DNA of 6,460 bases from DATCVR01 sp036566745 (GTDB taxonomy: Bacteria; Actinomycetota; Actinomycetes; Jiangellales; Jiangellaceae). The position numbers and the translations under genes are program-made. Positions 1 to 4,989 of the stretch are shown piece by piece. How positions within the stretch are numbered: the first letter of the stretch is position 1; the number at the start of each line of letters is the position of its first letter. The stretch covers positions 1 through 6,460 of the forward strand of contig DATCVR010000365.1 in NCBI GenBank assembly GCA_036566745.1. The letters run 5' to 3'. Under the pieces are notes generated by a model, which did no database searches, was not told the origin of the DNA, and saw only the letters and a program-made list of their open reading frames with translations.

Positions 1-1178
1 TCACGTCCGAGCCGCTCGACGAGTACGCCCGCACCTACGCCGTCCGGCTGCGCCAGGGCGGGCCGGTCAACCCGCCGCCGCAGGACGGTCCCGACCTCAG
101 CGGTTACCGGCTGGCCTTCGCCGACGAGTTCAACGCCCCGATCGACTGGGCGAACGGGCCGTGGGACCCGCGCACCGACGTGCGGGGCAACAGCTCGCAA
201 CAGGCCGACAACGTGCGGTACGACCCCGACGTCGAGGGCAGCGACGGCGCCGTCGTCGTCGACCTGCTCGCCGAGGAGGATCGCGGCAAGCCCTTCACCG
301 GCGGTGGGCTGGTCTCGAAGGACCTGTTGCGCTACGGCTACTACGAGACCCGGGTCTGGATCAACGAGGGTCCGGGATGGCATCCGGCGTTCTGGTCGAT
401 GTGCGGTGGGGCCGACGGTGTGCACCGTTGCCAGCTCGCCGAGATCGACGGCTTCGAGATCGACTCGATCAACCCAAACCGGGTCATCCACAACGTCTTC
501 GACCACCGTCCCACCCGGCGTCAGGTGACGAGCGGCTGGTACGACGTGGGCGCCGACCTCTCGCAGGGCTGGCACACCTTCGGCTACGACTACGGCGAAG
601 CGGGCGTGCGGTTCTTCGTCGACGGCGAGCAGACCTCGTACCTGCCTTATCCCGCCGGACCGTTCGTCCAGGACGCCATGAAGGTGTGGCTGACGGCCGT
701 GGCCTACAACGATTACCCGGACGTCGACCAGCTCCCGGCCCGGGTGGCGTTCGACTACTTCCGCTTCTACGAGAAGGACGTGTACGGCGACAACGACTAC
801 CCGGCGTCGGTCGCCTACACCGAGAGCGGACCGGGCTGGGCGGTCTCGTCGCTTCCCGGATTCGCGGCATTGACCTCGCGGTTCTCGTGCGACCTCGGCG
901 CGGCGGCGAGCTGGCGGCTCAGCACGCCCGCGGCCGGGAGCTACGAGGCGTTCGTCTTCCGCACCGGTGCCACGGGCGGCAACGCACAGGCGCGGGCGAC
1001 CGTGAGCCGGGGCGGGACCGTGGTCGCCGAGGGCCGTGTGGACTTCTCCGCCGCCGGATCGGGCTGGACCTCGCTCGGGACCCTCGACGCCGCGGCGGGG
1101 GATGCCTTCACCGTCGGCCTGGCCAGGGACGGAGCCGGGTGCATCCGCGCCGACGCCGTCAAGCTCGTGCGTCGCTGA
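1..1178 (+). CDS. GH16 family glycoside hydrolase with C-terminal golvesin-like domain (5' partial)
   Basis: The frame is open from the window edge (first full codon at 3) to TGA at 1176-1178, giving 391 visible residues; the true start lies upstream. After about 35 residues of unassigned sequence with a proline-rich linker (NPPPQDGPD), a GH16 beta-jelly-roll begins at YRLAFADEF. It continues with GGGLVSKD, YGYYETRVWI, HPAFWSM, and the active-site motif AEIDGFE. In this motif the Glu codons at 441-443 and 456-458 are the expected nucleophile and acid/base of the family ExDxxE signature. GWHTFGYDY and VRFFVDG follow. The last ~130 residues (from about 780) end in GWTSLGTLDAAAGDAF and IRADAVKLVR, the pattern of golvesin/xanthan-lyase C-terminal domains, probably carbohydrate-binding or a structural accessory. 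GH16 enzymes hydrolyse beta-1,3/1,4-glucans or galactans; the substrate cannot be told here. It is presumably secreted, but the signal region is not in view. The next gene follows after 25 bp without a terminator, suggesting an operon. GH16 assignment is secure; the C-terminal domain is moderately so. Confidence 0.88.
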   Translation, partial: TSEPLDEYARTYAVRLRQGGPVNPPPQDGPDLSGYRLAFADEFNAPIDWANGPWDPRTDVRGNSSQQADNVRYDPDVEGSDGAVVVDLLAEEDRGKPFTGGGLVSKDLLRYGYYETRVWINEGPGWHPAFWSMCGGADGVHRCQLAEIDGFEIDSINPNRVIHNVFDHRPTRRQVTSGWYDVGADLSQGWHTFGYDYGEAGVRFFVDGEQTSYLPYPAGPFVQDAMKVWLTAVAYNDYPDVDQLPARVAFDYFRFYEKDVYGDNDYPASVAYTESGPGWAVSSLPGFAALTSRFSCDLGAAASWRLSTPAAGSYEAFVFRTGATGGNAQARATVSRGGTVVAEGRVDFSAAGSGWTSLGTLDAAAGDAFTVGLARDGAGCIRADAVKLVRR

Positions 1179-1192
1179 TTCCCATCGCACCC

Positions 1193-1198
1193 GGGAGG
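1193..1198 (+). promoter_or_regulatory. Ribosome binding site for the ATG at 1204
   Basis: GGGAGG lies 5 nt before ATG 1204 in the 25-bp gap after the GH16 stop. This is a strong Shine-Dalgarno sequence at good spacing. It decides that translation of the second gene begins at 1204, in the frame of the signal peptide, and not at GTG 1338. No comparable purine-rich site is seen directly upstream of 1338. Confidence 0.65.
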
Positions 1199-1203
1199 CT
1201 GCC

Positions 1204-1344
1204 ATGTCCGTGATCCCGTACCGACGACCGCTCGTGACCACCGCGGCCCTGGCGATCGGCGTGATGGCACTGGTAGCAGGCGGCGCGGCCGGCGCCGCGC
1301 CAGGCGCGCCGGATGCGGCCGTGGCAGCCACCCACCGGTGCTGA
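1204..1344 (+). pseudogene. Signal-peptide segment of the beta-propeller gene, cut off by a frameshift
   Basis: This is a 46-codon reading frame, ATG 1204 to TGA 1342-1344, with a strong upstream RBS. It encodes an export signal: basic n-region SVIPYRRPLV, hydrophobic core TTAALAIGVMALVAG, then Ala-rich sequence with AxA cleavage options (AGA|AP at about residues 29-33). The RRPLV stretch fits the core of a twin-arginine (Tat) motif (RRx plus two hydrophobic residues), although the residue before it is Tyr rather than Ser/Thr and x is Pro. The mature domain continues in the frame one base back (frame of 1338). One extra base around 1330-1341, for instance in the CCC run at 1331-1333, would join ...AAT directly to PPVLKLADSV. 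The segment is therefore read as the 5' end of the next feature and not as an independent peptide gene. It could be a real inactivating deletion or a sequencing/assembly error. Confidence 0.72.
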
Positions 1345-2510
1345 AGCTCGCCGACTCGGTGATCGAGACCTTCCACGACAGCGACGCCGACCTGTGCCCG
1401 GGCGGTGCCGAGGCCCAGGTCGACAGCCCGGTGCGGGTCTTCGAGGACCAGAACCACGTCATCCACCTGACGACCTCGGACCCGCAGGGCCGGGGCTGGC
1501 AGTGGACCGGATCGGTCACGGGGTTCACCAACAACCCGAAGACCGCCACCCTCGACTGCACGTCGATCATGAACGGCTACACCGGGAACAACGACCCGGC
1601 GGCGTTCGACCAGAAGACCTTCATCCAGGGCTTCTACTTCGACAACCCGACCGTCTACGCCTACGGCCACGAGGACTACTACGGCACCCGCACCCTCGAG
1701 ACGGGCTGTCACAACCACCGGGTGACGCCGGACGACGGACTACCCCGGTGCTGGTACTCCGCGATCGCGGTGTGGAAGGCGACCGTCCCGGCCACGGGGA
1801 CGCATCTGGACTTCGCCAAGGACGGTGACGGCACCCGGGGCGACCACGTGGCGATCTTCCCGCACGTCCGCTATCCCGGGCATCCGGCGACGCCCACTGC
1901 CGGCTGGATCGGGTACGGCACCCCGTCGAACATCGTCCGCGGCCGCCGGCCCGACGGGACGCTCGACGGGTACTGGTACATGTTCGCCTACACGAACTCC
2001 GGCTACGCCCAGCAGAGCAAGGGCGTCTGTCTCTTCCGCAGTGACGATCCCACCGATCGCACCAGCTGGAACGGCAACCCCACCGCGCCGGCGTTCACCC
2101 AGCACCTGGTCGATCCCTACACCGGGACGAACACGCCCTGTGCGGTCGTCAACGCCACCCAGTTCACGTCGTACGTCCGCAGCGTCCAGTGGCACAAGCC
2201 GTCCCGGCACTACATCGCGGTGTTCCGCGACGGGGCCGGCATCCGGTACGCCACGTCGACCGACTTGCTGACCTGGAACGACTCGCTCCCGCTGCTGACG
2301 GCGACCAGGGACGAGGGCGACTACCCGGTGATCGTCGACTTCGACGGCGGCGACTGGGGCGACGACAACTTCGACCGGATCCACGACAACGGCCGGTCCT
2401 ACCTCTTCTACCGCAAGTCGTTCGAGGCCGGACACACCCGCATCACTCGGCGGCTCATCGAGGTGACGAACTACGCGGCCGACCCGCCGGGATCCGGAAA
2501 CCCGGGCTGA
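1338..2510 (+). CDS. Secreted beta-propeller glycosidase-like protein (GH43-type fold), main body of a frameshifted gene
   Basis: The frame encodes 390 residues from GTG 1338 to TGA 2508-2510. The same frame is open back to 1179 but offers no better start, and the signal peptide sits in another frame at 1204. Repeated beta-strand blades rich in aromatic residues are visible: FEDQNHVIHLTT, AIAVWKATV, GYGTPSNIV, DGYWYMFAYTNSG, VQWHKPSRHYIAVF, IRYATSTDLLTWND and GRSYLFYRKSF. The ATSTDLLTW blade and the GTPSNIV segment are typical of five-bladed propeller glycosidases (GH43/GH32/GH62-like superfamily). Six cysteines (residues 20, 74, 124, 138, 231, 268), an even number, fit disulfides in an exported protein. 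I cannot assign the catalytic acid residues, the exact family or a substrate; a non-catalytic sugar-binding propeller is possible. It follows the GH16 gene in one probable operon, so a role in polysaccharide attack outside the cell is the natural inference. If the frameshift is real, an unexported or untranslated product is expected. Confidence 0.72.
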   Translation: MLKLADSVIETFHDSDADLCPGGAEAQVDSPVRVFEDQNHVIHLTTSDPQGRGWQWTGSVTGFTNNPKTATLDCTSIMNGYTGNNDPAAFDQKTFIQGFYFDNPTVYAYGHEDYYGTRTLETGCHNHRVTPDDGLPRCWYSAIAVWKATVPATGTHLDFAKDGDGTRGDHVAIFPHVRYPGHPATPTAGWIGYGTPSNIVRGRRPDGTLDGYWYMFAYTNSGYAQQSKGVCLFRSDDPTDRTSWNGNPTAPAFTQHLVDPYTGTNTPCAVVNATQFTSYVRSVQWHKPSRHYIAVFRDGAGIRYATSTDLLTWNDSLPLLTATRDEGDYPVIVDFDGGDWGDDNFDRIHDNGRSYLFYRKSFEAGHTRITRRLIEVTNYAADPPGSGNPG

Positions 2511-2544
2511 TCCTCGTCCGCCTGGCACGCCGGGAGGTCGCGCC

Positions 2545-2568
2545 GGCGCCGGATGACGTCCGGCCGCC
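2545..2568 (+). terminator. Hairpin after the propeller gene, possible terminator
   Basis: Beginning 35 nt past the stop at 2510, GGCGCCGGA (2545-2553) pairs with TCCGGCCGCC (2559-2568) as nine base pairs with a single bulged C at 2565 and a TGACG loop. No T-run follows, which is common for actinobacterial terminators but weakens the call. It lies between two genes of the same direction that look functionally unrelated, so ending the GH16-propeller transcript here would make sense. In such GC-rich DNA a chance hairpin is also plausible. Confidence 0.4.
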
Positions 2569-2598
2569 CCGACCGGATCGTCGCCGATCTCGTACGTT
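2569..2598 (+). promoter_or_regulatory. Candidate promoter for the amidase gene, possibly leaderless
   Basis: TACGTT at 2593-2598 fits the actinobacterial -10 pattern TANNNT. Its last base lies 6 nt before GTG 2605, so transcription could start at or next to the start codon (leaderless mRNA, frequent in actinomycetes). A weak -35 candidate, CCGACC at 2569-2574, has an 18-nt spacer. The alternative is a leadered mRNA using GGAG at 2599-2602, but that leaves only 2 nt to the GTG, too close for a good Shine-Dalgarno site. Confidence 0.35.
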
Positions 2599-2604
2599 GG
2601 AGCC

Positions 2605-4050
2605 GTGACCGAGATCCACGAACTCACGGCCCTCGAACTGGCGGCGGCGATCCGGTCGGGCGAGGTGTCGCCGGTCGAGGTCGCCGACCACACGATCGAC
2701 CGCGCCGACCGGCTCGGCCCGCGGGTGGGCGCTTTCAGCACGCTCACCCCGGAGCTGGCCCGCGAGCAGGCCCAGGCGGCGGAGGCCAGGCTGCACGGAG
2801 CGGGCGCCGACGATCCCGGCGAGCTGCCGCCGCTGCTCGGTGTCCCGTGCCCGATCAAGGACCTCGCCATGGTGGCCGGGGTGCCCTTCGGGGCCGGGAG
2901 CGCTGCGCTGAGCGAGTTCGTGGCGCCGGTCGACGACGGCGTCGTGACGCTCCTGCGCGAGGCCGGCACGCTGATGGTGGGCAAGACGGCCACGCCGGAG
3001 TTCGGGCTGCCGCCGTATACCGAACCCGACACCGGCCCTCCGGCGCGGACTCCCTGGGATCTCTCGCGCTCGGCCGGAGGGTCCAGCGGAGGAGCGGCGG
3101 CGGCGGTCGCTGCCGGCATCGTCCCCATCGCCCACGGCAGCGACGGCGGCGGCTCGATCCGGATCCCGGCCAGTGCGAGCGGGCTCGTCGGCCTCAAGCC
3201 CACGCGCGGACGGGTCAGCCCCGGTCCGTACGGCGTCGACGGCCCGGGGCTGGCCGTCAACGGCGTGCTGTCCCGTGACGTCCGCGACACCGCCGCCGCC
3301 CTGGATGTGCTCGCCCGCTCCTGGCCTGGTGACCTGCACGTACTCACCGGCCCGGCCACGACGTTCCTCGACGCCTGCGATCGCGAACCCGGCACGCTGC
3401 GGGTGGGTGTGCTGACCGCACCGGTCATCGACGCCGACGCGAGCGTGCACCCGGCCTGTGTCGCCGCCGTCGCCGAGACCGCGCGGCTGCTCGACGACCT
3501 CGGGCACGAGGTCGAGGCAGCCCCGGTGCCTTTCGCCGCCGAACGGTGGGCATCGTTCGAGGCGCTGTGGTCCGTGCTCGCGCTGACGGCGCCGGTCCCG
3601 GCCGAGGCCGAGGGCCTGCTGGTCCCGCTCACCCGGTGGCTGCGCGAGAAGGGCCGCTCGACGTCGGGCCTGGCCTATGCCCAGGCGATCAACGCCATCC
3701 AGACGACGACCCGCGAGGCGGCCGCCACCTGGGCATCCTACGACGTCGTCCTCACGCCCACACTGGCCCAGCCGCCCGCGCCCATCGGGTCGATCCGCGA
3801 CGACTCCGACCCGGCCGCCGACTTCGCGGCGCAGGTGGCGTATACGCCGTGGACCAGCGTCTGGAACCTCACCGGCTGGCCCGCGATCAGCCTGCCGCTG
3901 CACTGGACGGAGGTCGACGGCGTGACCCTCCCGATCGGGGTGATGGTGGGCGGGCGGCACGGCGCCGAGGAGCTCGTCCTGTCGCTCGCGGCCCAGCTCG
4001 AGGCCGCTCGGCCCTGGCGCGATCGCCGGCCACCGGTGTGGTCGACATGA
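2605..4050 (+). CDS. Amidase (amidase signature family)
   Basis: This gene encodes 481 residues from GTG 2605, the usual length for the family; the N-terminus TEIHELTALELAAAIRSGEV is the typical first helix, which supports this start. Amidase-signature enzymes hydrolyse C-N amide bonds (aliphatic or aryl amides, carbamoyl compounds) with a Ser-cisSer-Lys triad. All three are visible: Lys85 in PIKDL, Ser160 in AGGSSGGAAAA, and nucleophile Ser184 in SDGGGSIRIPAS. GLVGLKPTRGRVSPGP, YDVVLTPTLAQPPAP and the C-terminal NLTGWPAISLPL plus GVMVGGRHGAEELVLSLA are further family blocks. It resembles the mycobacterial AmiB2/AmiC group, but substrate cannot be read from sequence. A GatA role is unlikely because no gatB or gatC is nearby. 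No signal peptide is present, so it is cytoplasmic. Its TGA overlaps the ATG of the LLM gene (ATGA at 4047-4050), implying coupled translation and a shared pathway. The gene appears intact. Confidence 0.92.
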   Translation: MTEIHELTALELAAAIRSGEVSPVEVADHTIDRADRLGPRVGAFSTLTPELAREQAQAAEARLHGAGADDPGELPPLLGVPCPIKDLAMVAGVPFGAGSAALSEFVAPVDDGVVTLLREAGTLMVGKTATPEFGLPPYTEPDTGPPARTPWDLSRSAGGSSGGAAAAVAAGIVPIAHGSDGGGSIRIPASASGLVGLKPTRGRVSPGPYGVDGPGLAVNGVLSRDVRDTAAALDVLARSWPGDLHVLTGPATTFLDACDREPGTLRVGVLTAPVIDADASVHPACVAAVAETARLLDDLGHEVEAAPVPFAAERWASFEALWSVLALTAPVPAEAEGLLVPLTRWLREKGRSTSGLAYAQAINAIQTTTREAAATWASYDVVLTPTLAQPPAPIGSIRDDSDPAADFAAQVAYTPWTSVWNLTGWPAISLPLHWTEVDGVTLPIGVMVGGRHGAEELVLSLAAQLEAARPWRDRRPPVWST

Positions 4051-4916
4051 CCGGGGCCGCGACGAGTTTCGGCTACTTCCTGGTCCCGAACGCCGCCGAT
4101 CCGCTGATCGACATCGCACGCGAGGCCGAGCGGCTGGGCCTGGAGTACGTCGGCATCCAGGACCATCCGTACCAGCGGCGATTCGTCGACACGTTCGCCT
4201 TGATGAGCGCGATCCTGGCGACGACCACCACGCTGAAGGTGTTCCCCGACGTCGCCAACCTCCCGCTGCGCCCTCCCGGCGTGCTGGCGAAGACGTCGGC
4301 CTCCCTCGACGTGCTCTCCGGCGGTCGCTTCGAGCTGGGGCTGGGAGCTGGTGGTTTCTGGGACGCGATCGAGGGCTACGGCGGCGAGCGGCGGACCCCC
4401 GGCCAGGCGCTCGCCCAGCTCGCCGAGGGCATCGAGGTGATCCGCCGGCTGTGGAGCGGTGAACGCGGTCTGCGGTACGAAGGCGACTACTACCACCTGC
4501 GCGGTGTCCACTCCGGGCCGCTGCCGGTCCACGACATCGGCATCTGGGTCGGGTCGTACGGTCCCCGCTCGCTGTACCAGACCGGCCGGCTCGCCGACGG
4601 CTGGGTGCCGAGCATCCGCGCCGATCTGGTCAGAAGGCTGCCGGAACTGAACGCGCGGGTCGACGAGGGCGCGGAGTCGGCGGGGCGTGACCCGTCGGCG
4701 ATCCGGCGGGTGTTCAACGTCGGCGGCGTCATCACCGACAGTGCCACCGAGGAGTACCTGCATGGTCCGGCCGAGCAGTGGGCCGACGAGCTCGCCACGC
4801 TCGTGACCGACCATCGCGCCGACGTGCTGATCTTCGCCGGCGGTGCCGGCGAGCAGGTGCGGCGCTTCGCCGTCGACGTGGTGCCGGCCGTGCGCGAGCG
4901 CCTTCTGGAGGGTTGA
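4047..4916 (+). CDS. LLM class (luciferase-like) oxidoreductase, probably F420-dependent
   Basis: This gene encodes 289 residues from ATG 4047, which overlaps the amidase stop as ATGA; TSFGYFLVPNAADPLIDIAR is the normal first strand and helix of the family, so the long open frame upstream is not coding. The protein is a TIM-barrel of the bacterial luciferase superfamily. Blocks seen are GLEYVGIQDHPY (residues 31-42), NLPLRPPGVLAK followed by SLDVLSGGRFELGLGAGG (71-103), a helix with EGIEVIRRLWSG (127-138), and WVGSYGPRSLYQTGRLADGW (167-186), which in relatives shapes the cofactor phosphate pocket. Family members are F420- or FMN-dependent oxidoreductases or monooxygenases; the actinobacterial setting favours F420, but this is inference. 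Only a weak RBS is visible, consistent with translational coupling to the amidase. The last codons and the TGA (4914-4916) lie in the left arm of a long palindrome. Substrate unknown; a two-step conversion together with the amidase is plausible. Confidence 0.88.
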   Translation: MTGAATSFGYFLVPNAADPLIDIAREAERLGLEYVGIQDHPYQRRFVDTFALMSAILATTTTLKVFPDVANLPLRPPGVLAKTSASLDVLSGGRFELGLGAGGFWDAIEGYGGERRTPGQALAQLAEGIEVIRRLWSGERGLRYEGDYYHLRGVHSGPLPVHDIGIWVGSYGPRSLYQTGRLADGWVPSIRADLVRRLPELNARVDEGAESAGRDPSAIRRVFNVGGVITDSATEEYLHGPAEQWADELATLVTDHRADVLIFAGGAGEQVRRFAVDVVPAVRERLLEG

Positions 4917-4962
4917 CCACCCCAAGCCTGGTTGCGAAGGGTGGGCAACCCTCCAGAAGGCG
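4899..4962. terminator. Long palindrome between convergent genes, probable bidirectional terminator
   Basis: The left arm 4899-4915 is perfectly complementary to 4946-4962 over 17 bp (inner core CCTTCTGGAGGGTTG against CAACCCTCCAGAAGG). After one A/G mismatch, 6 more pairs follow (CCACCC 4917-4922 with GGGTGG 4939-4944), then CAA/TTG (4923-4925 with 4932-4934) once CGAA is bulged, closing on a small loop. It spans the LLM stop codon and ends 27 bp short of the pepN stop on the opposite strand, exactly where both transcripts should end. Neither side carries a T-run, so it would be a T-less actinobacterial-type terminator or an mRNA 3'-end stabiliser. GGTTG (4930-4934) can also pair with CAACC (4946-4950), giving an alternative fold. 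Its length and near-perfect symmetry exceed chance; it may also be a copy of a dispersed palindromic repeat. Confidence 0.72.
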
Positions 4963-4989
4963 GCGGGCGAACGCGAGAGCGGGCCAGCC

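Noticed and set aside
161..1213. A 350-codon plus-strand frame overlapping the GH16 gene
   Set aside because: It encodes Arg/Gly-rich sequence without motifs, while the other frame carries GH16 catalytic motifs throughout.
1282..1344. Programmed -1 ribosomal frameshifting joining the signal peptide to the propeller
   Set aside because: No X XXY YYZ slippery heptamer is seen near 1325-1344, and the notable hairpin lies upstream rather than downstream of the switch. A lost base (mutation or error) is simpler.
1338..1344. Signal-peptide ORF as an independent leader peptide, with coupled restart at GTG 1338 (GTGCTGA overlap)
   Set aside because: This would make a free signal peptide and leave a cysteine-containing secreted-type enzyme in the cytoplasm. 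The joined reading gives a normal exported protein.
3546..4046. Upstream extension of the LLM open frame to 3546
   Set aside because: The extension is Arg/Gly/Pro-rich shadow sequence over the amidase gene; the family's N-terminus begins right at ATG 4047.
2605..4050. GatA subunit of Glu-tRNA(Gln)/Asp-tRNA(Asn) amidotransferase
   Set aside because: The overall sequence and C-terminus look like stand-alone amidases, and neither gatC nor gatB is adjacent.
1740..4119. Long minus-strand open frames (1740-3632 and 2455-4119) opposite the propeller and amidase genes
   Set aside because: They are low-complexity R/G/P/A-rich translations with no recognisable domain, lying opposite clear family members. 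They are the usual antisense shadows in high-GC DNA.
2605..4916. Rut-like pyrimidine degradation pair (RutA-type LLM with an amidohydrolase)
   Set aside because: RutB is an isochorismatase-like hydrolase, not an amidase-signature enzyme, and no other rut genes are visible.
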